From Ianthella basta (Eukaryota; Porifera; Demospongiae; Verongiida; Ianthellidae), in the NCBI GenBank assembly GCA_964019415.1, contig OZ025874.1:8000092-8064091 (forward strand): a DNA stretch of 64,000 nt, written 5' to 3'. Below are positions 19,401-30,670 of this stretch, in pieces (the stretch's first letter is position 1; the number at the start of each line of letters is the position of its first letter). Below the pieces are notes generated by a model, which was not told where the DNA came from, ran no database searches, and worked only from the letters and a program-made list of their open reading frames with translations. A program made the position numbers and the translations under genes.

Positions 19401-22204
19401 TGCCAAAGGTGAGAAGGGCAATCAAGGAAGACAAAGCGAAGTGGCTCAATGAGATGATAAAAGTAATGGAAGAAGACATGAGACGACACAAGCAGGCACC
19501 ACAACTCTGACATCCTGTGGGAAACTGGAGAACCCCCATCTAATAATAAAAGTGTAATAATTCCATTCGATTACAATTACTCATTACCATTGATGTGTGT
19601 GTGTGTGTCTGAAGTGTATGCACTTGTACCTATGTATAGTGTTATTTGAGACTACCTACCACCACCAACCAACCCTATAATTATATAATTATAGCAAATT
19701 CTGTTCCCATCCCTGCACCTTGCAATTGTATACACCTATGGCAACTTCTACATGCATTTACTCTCCACTATGTGCACTCTAGTTATAGAATGCGTATGGT
19801 TCCTGTTTCTTTTGGGGAACTTTGTTTGTCGTTTTTAGTCCTGCACAGGAGAAGCGTGACTTTTGCAAGTGATCAAACACATGCAATGTACAATGATGCA
19901 AACAATCACAAACAATAATTATTATTAAAATTGCATATCGTGTTTTTCATACAGCTGCAGTGGACATCTCAATGGTGCAGAATGCCATTCTTGAATTGAA
20001 GGTAGCTGGAATAAAGCACTTGCAACATGCACAGTTTGTGCGCCTACTAGGAGAGAGTCCTTCCAGCAAGGAAGAGAGGTAAACAGATCACTGCATGTTG
20101 TCACAACTGCAATTGCTTTTCAATCTATATATATATATATGACATGTACTTTACAGGCTGGCCTTGCTCCTCTCAATCAGAGACAAGCTCCCAGTGTATG
20201 CAAGGGTATGCTACATTACACAGAGTGACGTGTATAATCATTCCAATTATTGGGCATAGTTTATTTAATACACTTGCATATATGACTGAGTAATACTAGA
20301 GATCAAATGCACTTACAATTTTCTTTTTTAACAGTACATGCCACAATCATTATGTCATAGATTGCACAGTCATAGTCATTATTAAGAGCATGAACTCCAT
20401 AGAAACTGTATGTGCAGTCAAGTCAAATTAGCTTTGTTATCTGTAATTACATATGCAGACATTCTGGGAGAAAAACATGCACTTCATTACTGGAGGTCCA
20501 GGACTGTCCTTTGCAGCAAATAGCTTTCTGACATGCAAATGGAACCATGTTGTTGGTGATGCATCAGTGGAAGAGCTCTTTGCTGCATCCTCCCTGGAAG
20601 AGCAGCAGGAGGTCTTTGATAGCTGGCCGACTGATGAGCTAAGGAAGCAAGTTGGGTAAGGCTCTTATTGCAGCTGTCCACACAGGCATATAGATGGGTA
20701 TACACATTGGCATATCATTAAGCTAATTTTGCAGTTGTATTATAGATTAATGTCAATACTCCTGAAAAGCAATGTTTATAATATTATATATAACAGCCTT
20801 TTGTTCTGTGTATAATGTCATAGCTGCATGATATGGCATTTCAACATATATATTCATTGATAGACTGATGCAGCTTAAAATATGTATTATTATACTCCAC
20901 ATTAAATTTGTATATAGTTATGTGAGTGTGTTAGCTAAGTCTTCTTGAAACCATGATGCATCAGTGTAGCATATGTGTTTCTTTACGATATCATGTCATG
21001 CATGACATTTATATTGCATACAGGTTCTTCAGTACAGCTGTGGCTGCTGAGCGTAAAAAGAACACTCCCTCATATGAGTTCATTCAGTGCAGTGATGCTG
21101 ATTTGGAAGCAAAATTGTGGAAAGGGTTTGTTCACTGCTGTACTCAAGTGCCAGCCAAAGACAACTTCTATCTCAGCTGGTACCTCAGGGGGAGTACAGG
21201 GTATGACCCACTCACCAAGCCAGACCTTTGCCCACCCTACTTGCAGGAGAAGTCCTTTGAAAAGCTGAAAGTAAGACAATATATGCCATGAAGCTTCATC
21301 TTCACCTTAGAATGCACAACAAATTGAGAATTGATGTTTAATAAACCATTCAATTATAAGTATTTCATTTCCAATGTATATGACCATAGAATTTTACATC
21401 TCAGGAGTCTGTCTTAATTGCATACAAGACTAACATTTGGACTATTCAATGTGTCATTGAATATTACTTAATAGGTTTGCAAATGAAACATCTTAAAGTT
21501 TTTTTAAGCACTGGTCAAATGTGCTGGACAGCTCTGAACTGAAATACTGCCAACTTTGCTCAGAATCTGGTAGATCGTCTGACTATAGTCACCTCCCCCA
21601 TTGAGGAATACCTGCCAACAGTGGAAGTGCCATTTGACAAAGTGAGCTAAGACTAGATGTATGACACCAAAATAATGTACAGAGTATAAACATGGGCAAG
21701 GTTAAGAGTTCATGCATGTTGCAATCAACATGCATGCACCAAGTGCCGCCTATACTGGTATGTACAATAAATAAATGGTACACTAACTGTATGACATTGT
21801 GTTAATGCATTCTATTCAACTTGATGGTATATATATTGGGTGATTTTACATACCTGAAAGCTATGGCCTAATTGTAACATGCTCAGTTGATTGTATGTAC
21901 TGCAGTTAAATGTCATGTCCTCCTTGCATGTACATGCACACTCATGCAGGTGAACATGTCCAATGTTTTAGATGTCATGTCAAAGGGAGATAATGTTGGA
22001 AATTTGTTTGAGAGTCTTGCATCCAAGTGCAGTGGAGGTGCCCGGATTGCCCATTGGGGAATGTTTGACCCCAACCCCTGCCCAAGGGCAGTGGTAGAGA
22101 AAGGACTACTGGTGCCTCTCTCAGAGCTGGCCTCTGAACTCTTTGAAAAGGATCGACTATTCATCTACTCAGCATTCCATCTGAATGTGGTGTCACAGAA
22201 GTAA
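16443..22204 (+). CDS. DUF3419 / BtaA-like protein, copy B (8 exons)
   Basis: Exons are 16443-16582, 19149-19198, 19955-20078, 20157-20205, 20459-20655, 21024-21270, 21564-21641 and 21950-22204. They give 379 residues with every phase identical to copy A. The only exon-length difference is nine bases (three codons) fewer in exon 5. It has the same SAM-binding core (SGDNVLNLLLEEP, AVDISMVQNAILELK) and C-terminal RIAHWGMFD. Hand comparison of exon 8 gives about 83% identity to copy A, so the duplication is old enough to have diverged while both frames stayed open. The N-terminus differs (MTHPVNNTAK versus MAQPVSKTAK). A SAM-dependent aminocarboxypropyl transferase role is inferred from the family; no activity is known to me for animal members. 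Confidence 0.85.
17642..17866 (+). repeat. Dispersed repeat, first copy of an inverted pair
   Basis: This roughly 225-base stretch in intron 1 of copy B is the reverse complement of 18609-18846, with scattered differences. Shared words include GTAGGGATGGTGC and GGGCATGGCAAACCAC. There is no coding capacity. Confidence 0.65.
18609..18846 (-). repeat. Dispersed repeat, second copy of the inverted pair
   Basis: Inverted relative of 17642-17866, about 740 bases away. The pair could form a long hairpin in the unspliced transcript of copy B. Confidence 0.65.
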
Positions 22205-22869
22205 ATAAGACTTAGTGGTATCTTTGCAGTAGTGCTTAAGTTGCTTAGAAGCTAGTGTACTGAACAGAAGAGTATAACTGGCAAGGCACTTGCCTAGAGA
22301 TGTAATAATTATCAATTATTTGACAGCTATAAATTATCTTCACTACAATAATTTGCAAACTGATAAACTTGATTATATGTTATCAAAATTTAAATAATAT
22401 ACAATTGTAATCTCGAAATACATAAAACGAATAGCACGCAAGTGAAGCTATGCCCTAGTCAGCTCAAACACATCATAGTATCAAGTCAAAATATGAAACT
22501 ATACCATTCAAGGTGGGTGACCATCAGGAGTCATTCATTCCTCAGGCTTTACAGACAACATAGCTGCTAAGACACAGCACAAGGAAAGTCTCCCTGCCAA
22601 CACCCTACAGAGTGGCATCTGACTCAATCAATATGACTAACTACTAACTCTCTATCTGAATTGGTACATTTACTCGATGATTGTCTCACTCTGAGCTGGA
22701 TCCAGGAACATATGCAAACACACAAGATTACTCAACTCCAGTTACTCCACTCACCAACTAACACATACTATTGCTTGTGCAAATGATCAAAATGCATGAC
22801 TGCATTTGTGACAGAGCAACCATATAAATACGCAAGCCCGAAGTGCTAGCTCAGGAAGGAGCCCGCAGC
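22205..22869 (+). other. Intergenic DNA after copy B
   Basis: I see no gene or clear repeat here; the sequence is AT-rich with stops in all frames. Confidence 0.4.
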
Positions 22870-23308
22870 TTTTAACTGGCAGGTGTTCTCCTATGTTATG
22901 AGAAGGCCATTGTGAAGAAGGAGCTAGACTAAGTAAGGAATTAACGCTGTCAAAGCTGTTTCCCCTGTGATATTTCCCTATCTGAGCCAGTGGAAGACAA
23001 GGGCCCATATGACATTGTCGCCACTTCTTTGTTCCTAGAGGGTGCATGCAAGACCAATACCTGCAGAACTCAGAGAATGTGTCTCAAAGCTGGCCTGCCT
23101 TGTTAGACCAGAGGGCACTTTGCTGATGCAAGTATTCAAAAACTATCATACTTACATTGACAAAGATGGTAAGACCTATAAAATAAATCCTATTATGAGG
23201 GAGTTCTTGAAAGAGACACTTGAGTCTGCTGGGTTCACACATCACTATGGACTTTCTAACATGGGAATCACTTCCAGAAAAGCACCTGAAAGTTTACCTT
23301 GGTGTTAA
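22870..23308 (+). pseudogene. NNMT/PNMT/TEMT-like methyltransferase relic
   Basis: The last 88-codon open stretch (23042-23305) has CLVRPEGTLLMQVF, matching the post-motif strand of this class I methyltransferase family, then a region like the family's C-terminal lid (FLKETLESAGF). Just upstream, in another frame, CDISLSEP and GPYDIVATSLFLEGACK match the family's CDV and TSLCLEAACK signatures. Further upstream, WQVFSYV fits the preceding helix but is separated by stops. At least two frame changes and several stops interrupt it, and motif I (the SAM glycine loop) is not found, so this is a relic. Living members N-methylate small amines such as nicotinamide or indolethylamine. An unrecognised intron is a less likely explanation for the shifts. 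Confidence 0.55.
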
Positions 23309-24576
23309 CAGTCTGATGTTTGTCACTACCACAAAATAAGCAATTATTTGAGTATAATAAAAGCTATGAGAAGAAATCAACACTGCTTAATGTAGTAAAG
23401 GTTTCATCAACACACAGCTACTTATTTGTATCAATAGTTAAGTTAAACCCAACTATTACGCTACACCTCATATATATTATTAACTGTGACATTATCAAGA
23501 GAAATACATTGTGTCATGGAATTAATTGGAGAGATACGTAGCTGCATGCACGCAACGTTCCTGGAATTAAAGTTAGTCATAACGCTACTGGGTACTGCAT
23601 GGTGTAGTTCAGAGCAACTGTGAAATAGAGTCTGATTCATGTGCAATTTCAAATCCTTGTAGCAATAATCTGTACTTCCCAGCAATGTAATGCTGGGCCC
23701 ACTTGCTTATGACACAAGCCATCTTAATTAGGGATACCCACAGCCAGGCACCTAGCTCACATGGCCTCCGATGACATGTTGCCACATTAGCTAGCTAGCT
23801 GGCATTTCCTGTATATCACCTTGCAAAAAGGCTAGCACTGCCTATGCCTGTCAGCACTAGCTGCTTCCATTCACTAGGAGCCAGGCAGCACAGAATGTGG
23901 AAGAGTATGGGAAATAAGAACTAGCTGTTAAAGACAGTGGTGAGATTCATTGACATGCACTGACCATCTTTAGCTGTGAAGAGTACATACGTACGTATAT
24001 ATATTATGTCAAAGTCATGACATATATTCCGCTTACCAAAAGATAGAGGGACTATAGAACTTGATCACTTCCATATTATATATTAACTAGAAGGTGACTC
24101 AATCACAACATACAGCTACCACCACACACAACTAAATTTGGATATATATTGTACATCCACCAACATGCGCCAAATATACTGCAATGTTAATGTACATAAC
24201 TAACAGCCATTTTCACAGTGTTGTACGAACTATAGCTAAAAGTATAAAGTAAGTATAATTCCTTCCTGCATCTGAGAACACCCAGCTTGCAATGAGCTTT
24301 AGGGATGCCTCGTCATAAGAAGGACATAATCATGTTACGTACTATTCTCCATAAATATACACACCATTATTACATAACAGAGCAGTTCACACCTCTGCTG
24401 CCGTACTATTCACCCGGACAGATTCCTACAGTAGAAAATAAGACAGAGAGGAAGGAATCCAACTTTAGTGTAAACAGCACACTCAAACATGAGAATGCAG
24501 AGCTGGCGTGCAACACAACCAGTGGACTAGTCACCAGCTGTCAAGGGGCACTGCTTCTGCTGCCATCACTACAACA
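23309..24576 (+). other. Intergenic DNA between the two gene groups
   Basis: No supported gene. The left genes are on the plus strand and the selenoprotein O gene is on the minus strand, so this is the convergent gap. Confidence 0.45.
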
Positions 24577-24644
24577 TTGGCGGTTGTTACCTAGGATACC
24601 AGTACTGTACACAACTCATATCACCCCTAGGTAATGACTGCCAA
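24577..24644. repeat. Short inverted repeat, relative of 10373-10535
   Basis: TTGGCGGTTGTTACCTAGG pairs with the complement ending at 24644. The inner word GTTACCTAGGATAC is shared with the element in intron 5 of DUF3419 copy A. Confidence 0.55.
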
Positions 24645-24654
24645 GTTTAGCGTA

Positions 24655-24695
24655 GAACATCAAACTTTACAAGATTGTGAAGGCATCATGCTATG
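24655..24695 (-). promoter_or_regulatory. Candidate SECIS element in the selenoprotein O 3' UTR
   Basis: On the minus strand, about 170 bases after the Sec codon, ATGA (24689-24686) is followed nine bases later by AA in a loop, then a partly paired arm (CTTCAC with GTAAAG, one mismatch) and TGAT (24662-24659). That is the ATGA-AA-TGA order of an animal SECIS, but the helices are weak when paired by hand. A better structure elsewhere in the UTR is possible. Confidence 0.3.
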
Positions 24696-24858
24696 GTTCA
24701 TTGTATGGTACTGTACATGGAGAGGGATTGCAATACATGTATAATCAGGATCCCACCACACCACAAAAGAGATGTATTGTGCTTACTGCTGGAGCACATG
24801 CCAGCATTCTTTATGCAGTACAGTGTACTCCTCACCCAAGAGACATGTGTCCAGGCAC

Positions 24859-26176
24859 CTACGAGGATCAGGTGACCACAATACCAACAGCACTCATTGG
24901 AGGTCTGCTGCAGTAGTGCTGTAACAGGGCTTGATGGCCATCCTGGTGCCTCTGCAACCCAGAAGCACTGCTAGACTCGTCCACCTCCTTCTCCTCCCTC
25001 TCATCCACAGCAGAACCTTTGTGCACAGATGTGGTGTCAGCTATGGGCTCAGTCTCAGCTGCCTTGCTAGGTGGGTCAGGGCTGCAAGCCGACAAATCCA
25101 CTGATTCATTGTAGGGGTGCTTTAGGATACACAGGAGCCTCCTAACCTGAATGATATAAAGGTGACAGATCAATACAAGGTCAACAAGAGCACACATGCA
25201 CTACTGTGACCACACCATATAAAGCACACAAGTAGAAAGGCCTTTTCATTCACATGTGTGAAACATTATACAGGATCCAATACACCACATTAACCGTTAA
25301 AGATCCAAAACGTCCAGAACAAGCCTCCAGACTCACGAGTCCTCTCATGCCACTCCTTCATTGCCAGTTATGCATACGTGGTACAGTAAGACATATCATT
25401 GCAAATACAATGTAGCAAATTTTTGTGTATAGATGACGTCATGATGTAGATTTTCCACAGAGTGCCCACACTTATCCTATTGGTTACACATTACCCCATG
25501 TAATGCTTGCAGTACTTCTACACAATGCATTTAGGTGCAATTTTAGACACCCATCACTATGGGAAATTGGCGGTCCATCATGGCGTACATACTTCACTGT
25601 AGTCTTCTCCTTCAGCTGCTTCAATTGCCTTCTGCACAATATGATTTCGCAGGACAAATCTATAGAAAGATAGTGAGCAGACAGTAATTAAGAGTAATCA
25701 GGAGCACATAATGAATAAGTCTGGGGAGAAGTGTACGGGCAGGGAGCCCCCACATAAATTACTGCATGTGTGATATTTTCCAGTGCAACCTCAGAAATAA
25801 GACCACCTTCCGGACCATGCACTGGTCTGATTTTTGAGGTGGTCTTAATTCTGAAAACCATTGTACATGTATACACAGATTTGGGACTAAATCAAAGTGG
25901 TCTTATTTGTATATACCCGTAAAATCTTCATCTGTCCTACTATACGTAGGTGAGTCCTATAATATACTACACATATAAAAGACCGTATGTGGTACATATC
26001 TCACATACTTAGGATTTGTTGCATTCATCACTGAAGTTCTGTCCTTGTTGACCTGATGAGTGTAAAGATAGAGATGTCACACCAAACACTAGTCACCATG
26101 GTGTGTGCTCCATGTCTCACCTACCTCAACAAGCTTCTCTTTACTCACTCCCACACCCTCCTTCTCCAGCCGTTTT
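24859..26176 (-). CDS. SELENOO: Selenoprotein O, last four exons with in-frame Sec codon
   Basis: Exons in transcript order are 26176-26125, 26052-26009, 25659-25593 and 25146-24859, with GT-AG borders and consistent phases. They encode the C-terminal region: RLEKEGVGVSKEKLVE, then a stretch ending MNATNPK, then FVLRNHIVQKAIEAAEGEDY, then VRRLLCILKHPYNE and an acidic linker. The NPK-VLRN and QxAIEAAExGDxSEVRRLL motifs are diagnostic of the SelO/YdiU family, mitochondrial pseudokinase-fold enzymes that transfer AMP to proteins. The last exon ends VVT-TGA-Ser-Ser-TAG (TGA at 24870-24868, stop at 24861-24859). This matches the Sec-Ser-Ser end of vertebrate SELENOO, so the TGA is read as selenocysteine. 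These exons join four more at 61707-63843 across one very long intron. Confidence 0.88.
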
Positions 26177-27486
26177 CTGCATTGGGTGAATACAGAGCAC
26201 AATCAGGTACCACTTAACTGCACATTTCATCTGTGTGTGTGTGCGTGTAGCATGCTTAGTATGGAAGCTGTGCTGCCATTTACAACTCCTCACATTACAC
26301 CAAACAGCCAGGTTACAGGTTGGACTCTGCCATCACCTAGGCTGGGTAACCAGCAACTGGCAACCAGGCACATTCATTACCACACGCAAACACTGCTTTC
26401 AAGTCATCGCGGATAACATTAAACTAACGAAATGTACAGGTAGGCAAAGTGAAACATCTGCATATCCAGCCCTTTACTAATGGTGTGTTCGGTGGAGATG
26501 AGGAGGTGCTTCAGCATGGTTTAGCACATTTTGGCACAGTAGTTATGTTTGTTGTCACTACTCTCACTATGAACCACAACAGTGTGGGCAAGGTGAGTCA
26601 CCTCAAATAAGTAATGCTGCTATTCTAACATAGTATGGCAGTACAGTCTCTGTATCATACATTCGGCAAGGCAGTAATTGTATTGAATGGCACTGTTATA
26701 ATTCTGAAGCTCCACTTGTTATTAGGGCATACACTGCCTACCTCTTAATACCTAAACTATGAAGATCCACAGAGACAGCCAGCTGATATATCTATAAATA
26801 TTGATTACCTATTTAATTAAACATCCCCACGTTTGTAAGTATCATTATCACTGATGAAGGCAGCTGTAGCGCTGCCAAAACGTTTGATTCATCTCAATCG
26901 CTCGGCTAGTGATTTCACCAAAAAGGATCATGCTTCTACCTAGCCACTCAGGCCTTTACCGCATTACTCTTAAGTTATGCAGCTATAATATCAAAATGCA
27001 TACAATGACAACACATCTCCAGTGTGCCACATGGCAGCAAACACACCCTGGTACTCAAATACACATAATACCAGTCTGCAGCAGAATAGGCTACACTGCA
27101 TGCATGCATGTATGTATAATATATGTATTATGTTGTTAGGGCAGCACTAGGTATTATAAGATTACCTATAGTGCACCCCTGTCCATATGTTAATATGGAC
27201 AAAATTTATTTAAATTCAAAAATACACCAGTATCTGCATTCAGGCATTCTGGCACCATGCATGCAGCACATGTTCCATTCAATGAGCCAGTTGAATAATC
27301 TCACACACAGAGTACAAAGATAAGCAGTCTATAGTGCAGTCACTGGATCAACTACACATTAATTGCACAGCTAATTTAGGTCTGTGTGCAGCATAGCTCA
27401 AATGACTGTGTATGGTCCAAAAGTTATCAAAATTCCTGTTATGACAGTTTTCCAGGTGTTGTTCATATCTGCCAACCAGCAGCTGA
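26177..27486 (-). other. Intron stretch without a gene, left of the peptide array
   Basis: No gene is supported. Around 26846-26880 (plus strand) CTGATGA, an extra A, a GGCAGC/GCTGCC hairpin and CAAAACGTTT form a degenerate hammerhead-like word set like that at 11016-11060, probably a mobile-element remnant. Confidence 0.45.
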
Positions 27487-27954
27487 TCAGTAATAGGAAC
27501 AGTACCAGTAACAGCCGTATTTCTTGCAGCTGTATGAGTCGTAGTAACCACCACACTTGTTGTAGTAATAGCCGTAGTAGGATTTGCAATAACACTTGCT
27601 GCGGCGATAGCCATAGTGCCTGTATCCCGACCTGTAGTTAGACCGATAACCATAGTAACGATGACTACCATAACGAGATCTGTAACCATAACGTTTACGA
27701 GAATATCCCCCATAACGATAACTGCGAGATGCTGCAGCATTGGCTTCAGCATCAGCATCAGCATCAGCATCGGCATCGGCATCAGCATCGGCATCAGCAT
27801 CAGCATCAGCATCAGCATCAGCATCGGCATCAGCATCGGCATCGGCATCGGCATCAGCATCAGCATCTGGATCCGGTACTGGCTCAGCTTTAGCTGTCAG
27901 GAAAACAGCAGTGCCACACAGTAGGGCAAGCAAGAAGATATATTTGGACTTCAT
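27487..27954 (-). CDS. Secreted Tyr/Cys-rich peptide precursor 1 (type I)
   Basis: Single exon, 155 residues. The signal peptide begins [16 protein letters not shown] and ends in AKA. The acidic pro-region EPVPDP is followed by about 20 Asp-Ala pairs and EA-NA-AA, every second residue being Ala or Pro. The basic mature part has many GY, RY and SY pairs, then a C-terminal domain C-x-C-x10-C-x8-C-x4-C-x3-C-SYY. It is the most diverged type I member: its first pro dipeptide is EP rather than DP and its mature N-terminus begins SRSYRYGG instead of TYKHGYG. The TATA box lies 122 bases upstream. I recognise no named family; secretion and proteolytic maturation are inferred. Confidence 0.85.
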   Translation of the reverse strand: MKSKYIFLLALLCGTAVFLTAKAEPVPDPDADADADADADADADADADADADADADADADADADADADAEANAAASRSYRYGGYSRKRYGYRSRYGSHRYYGYRSNYRSGYRHYGYRRSKCYCKSYYGYYYNKCGGYYDSYSCKKYGCYWYCSYY

Positions 27955-28075
27955 TTCAACCTTGCTCAGGTAAGAATCTTCACTGCACAGGGAGAATGAT
28001 CTTTAACCAGCGCTTGACTTGAGGTTCTTTGCAGTCCGTCGCTTTGGCAGCTTGATTTTCCACGCAAAGCTGGTT

Positions 28076-28256
28076 CTATTTATATCTTTTGCCCGCTAGC
28101 AGCAAACAGGCATGTTTTGTCTATGCAAGCCATACTGGACGTATCAATTAGGAGCTCATTATAGGAGTAAGGGTGTATGTTATATTTAAATTTACATGTC
28201 ATGAAAGCAAACATGTGATATAAGGGAGGGGTGGGTCATGTTATTAGTTTCCACCC
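28076..28256 (-). promoter_or_regulatory. Promoter of peptide gene 1
   Basis: A TATA box (minus strand GATATAAATAG, 28085-28076) lies 122 bases before the ATG. The G-rich upstream box shared by the array (plus strand GGGAGGGGTGGGT, then CCACCC) is at about 28223-28256, 270 bases before the ATG. Confidence 0.65.
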
Positions 28257-29163
28257 TATGCCAACAGACACAGCATGAGGAAGAGTGGGGGAGGATTAAG
28301 TCTCGTGATCATTCCGTTTTGAGGTTGAGACATACAGCAAATAATGTACCAAGAGGTGCTCGCTGCTATTGGTTCACACGGATAAGTCAGCATGACTTAC
28401 ACATCCAAAGTGCAGGATGTTCAATCTTTACATGTACATCTCTCTCTATATATATACAGTGTCGTTGTACCGTGAACACCCTACTACAGTAACACCTCCA
28501 TAGTGTACTTTAATATTAAAATAAGTGACATGTGTACTCAGCACATAAACAGCATTCAATATATACACACACATGGGTACACATATTACTTGCATTGATG
28601 CAACACCACTTCATTTAACACACAGCAACAGATCATGACTTCACTACATTCATATTCAGAAACTACTTCTATTCTCACAGCCGTCGCTGAGTGCAATGTA
28701 ATGGCCATTGCATACCCATACATACACACATACATGTAAGCCACTACCCAAACTGATGCTTCAACACCCCTACAGCTACCTTCATTGGTTGTGACTCTTA
28801 AGTGAGATTTGGTTACTACATAGCAGTATTCCATAGCAGAAGATACAACAGTGGTATCCATGCACATTCAAGCATGCGCAGAATCATGCATACTAACTAA
28901 ACCATGCAGCACACATGTGCCATTCAAAGAGTCAGCTTCAATAACTCCACAAACAGGAGCACAAAGATTAGCGGTGATACCTATGTGCCGATTCAGACAC
29001 TAATTCAACTACACATTAACTGTCCAGCTACTGTATGCATAGCATCATTAAAAGTGTTTGTGAGTGGGTCTATATGGTGGTAAAGTAAGTGTCTGTGAGA
29101 CTATGACTATGACGCTGACATGATGAAAGATTCAAAGTCCACTCCTGCAGTCCAACTAGCTGT
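28257..29163 (-). other. Spacer between peptide genes 1 and 2
   Basis: No gene is seen. The part from about 28880 to 29060 is a diverged relative of the 3' flank found after the other peptide genes (shared words such as CCATTCAA and CAACTACACATTAA). Confidence 0.45.
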
Positions 29164-29853
29164 TTAGTAATAGTAGCAGTACCAGTTGCAGCCATAGCTC
29201 TTGCACTTCCCCGAATCACTATAGGTACTGCAACGTCTGTAATAGCTCGAGTAGTAATACCTTGAGTAGGGTTTGCACACACACTTGCGGATCTTGCGGA
29301 TGCACGAGCATCTATTGTAGTCCAAACGGTAGCCATAAGAGCATTTCCTGGAGCATACGCACTTTCTGGAGTAGCTGTTCCAGTAGTAATGAGAGGGGCA
29401 CCTGGCTTTGCATGTGCAGCTGGCGTGGTGCAAGTAGTAGCCATAAGAGCATTTCCTGGAGCATACGCACTTTCTGGAGTAGCTGTTCCAGTAGTAGTAA
29501 GCGGGGCACCTGGCTTTGCATGTGCAGCTGGCGTGGTGCAAGTAGTAGCCATAAGAGCATTTCCTGGAGCATACGCACTTTCTGGAGTAGCTGTTCCAGT
29601 AGTAGTAAGCAGGGCACTTGCGATAATAGTACGAACTCTTCTGGTAAGTTGGTGCAGCATCAGCATCAGCATCGGCATCAGCATCGGCATCGGCATCGGC
29701 ATCGGCATCAGCATCAGCATCAGCATCAGCATCGGCATCAGCATCAGCATCGGCATCAGCATCAGCATCAGGTTCTGGTTCAGGGTCCGCTTTAGCACTG
29801 AAGATGGCAGTGCCACACAGTAGGGCAAGCAAGAAGATAACCTTCATCTTCAT
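29164..29853 (-). CDS. Secreted Cys-module peptide precursor 2 (type II, three modules)
   Basis: Single exon, 229 residues. The signal peptide [18 protein letters not shown] ends in AKA, followed by DP-EP-EP, about 20 Asp-Ala pairs and AP. Then come three 36-residue modules C-x12-C-x-C-x3-C-x10-C-x-C. The first two are near-identical as DNA over 108 bases (about 29400-29616), so one arose by recent internal duplication. The C-terminal domain C-x-C-x14-C-x8-C-x4-C-x3-C-YYY is shared with type I. The module's CVC-x3-C pattern resembles Balbiani-ring-3/VEGF-C-type cysteine repeats, a similarity of spacing only. TATA box 128 bases upstream. Confidence 0.85.
   Translation of the reverse strand: MKMKVIFLLALLCGTAIFSAKADPEPEPDADADADADADADADADADADADADADADADADADADAAPTYQKSSYYYRKCPAYYYWNSYSRKCVCSRKCSYGYYLHHASCTCKARCPAYYYWNSYSRKCVCSRKCSYGYYLHHASCTCKARCPSHYYWNSYSRKCVCSRKCSYGYRLDYNRCSCIRKIRKCVCKPYSRYYYSSYYRRCSTYSDSGKCKSYGCNWYCYYY
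29400..29640 (-). repeat. 108-base tandem repeat inside peptide gene 2
   Basis: Two successive 108-base units encode modules starting [16 protein letters not shown] and are almost identical in DNA; the third module (about 29292-29400) is more diverged. Confidence 0.8.
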
Positions 29854-29980
29854 TTTAGCCTTCCTAAGGTATCAATCTTCACTGCGTAGAGAGAATGCCC
29901 TTCAACCAGTGCTTGGCTTGAAGGACGTTGCTCTTTGGTTTGCTGCTTTTGTAGCTTAGGTTTCCAGGCAAAGCTGGGTC

Positions 29981-30155
29981 TATTTATATTGTACCTTAAT
30001 TCATTAGTGGTAGACAGATCTGCTTCATCTGCTAATCGCAGCTAACTTCCCAAATAGGAAAATAAATGAAAGCAATGTCTACATGACTGCACAAACAAGT
30101 GATGATATATATGTGTTGTAAGGGAGGGTTCAGTCATGTGTTCAGTCCCCACCCC
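29981..30155 (-). promoter_or_regulatory. Promoter of peptide gene 2
   Basis: A TATA box (minus strand AATATAAATA, 29990-29981) lies 128 bases before the ATG. The G-rich box with CCCCACCCC (30121-30155) lies about 268 bases before the ATG. Confidence 0.65.
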
Positions 30156-30670
30156 ATGTCTAAGACACAGCATGTGGAGGAGCGGGGGAGTGCTATAGTC
30201 TTGTGACAACATACCATACTGATTGGTTGTTAGCTGCATATGATCATAGCCCTGGCAGGGTAGAAATGCGTGCCCAATGAAGGATATGTACATACTTAAC
30301 ATATGATTATAATTACAATTATATGCGAACGTCATAGTAAGATGGCCGCCACCTAGCGTAAGTGATTTTCAAGTGATATGTTACTAGTCTGTAACTGATT
30401 AATAGTCATTATTACCCGTCAATATAATGTACTCCTTTTAGGCTATACGTGGCTCAGAGGATGGGTTAACCCCTGAAATCAATGGGTGCTTAACTAACAG
30501 TGCAAGTGCTTACCAGAGGATATGCGCTTATAAACAGGTGTGCTGATCAGTACAGCATCCCATTGTTACATTCACTACATCAGCGTATACAGCAAATTAC
30601 ACACTGGCACTACAGTACACAAGCAAATTTGCATACACACATATCAGGAAGATTTGTTCTTCACATGATG
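30156..30670. other. Spacer with a fragment of the 12033-12334 MITE family
   Basis: Positions about 30300-30395 (ATGCGAACGTCATAGTAAGATG and on) match the inside of the MITE in intron 5 of DUF3419 copy A. Its terminal repeats are missing. No gene is seen. Confidence 0.5.

Noticed and set aside
19300-19520. Possible coding remnant in intron 1 of copy B's neighbourhood (NKMTNTREP-like reading)
   Set aside because: Stops in every frame and no recognisable domain.
26846-26880. CTGATGA with a hairpin and CAAAACG
   Set aside because: The essential G of GAAA is replaced and an extra base precedes stem II, so it is not a working hammerhead; kept only as a remnant.
27740-27973. Long plus-strand frames opposite the Asp-Ala tracts (Ser-Ala or Ile-Ser repeats)
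   Set aside because: Antisense shadows of the hexamer repeat, which lacks stops in several frames.
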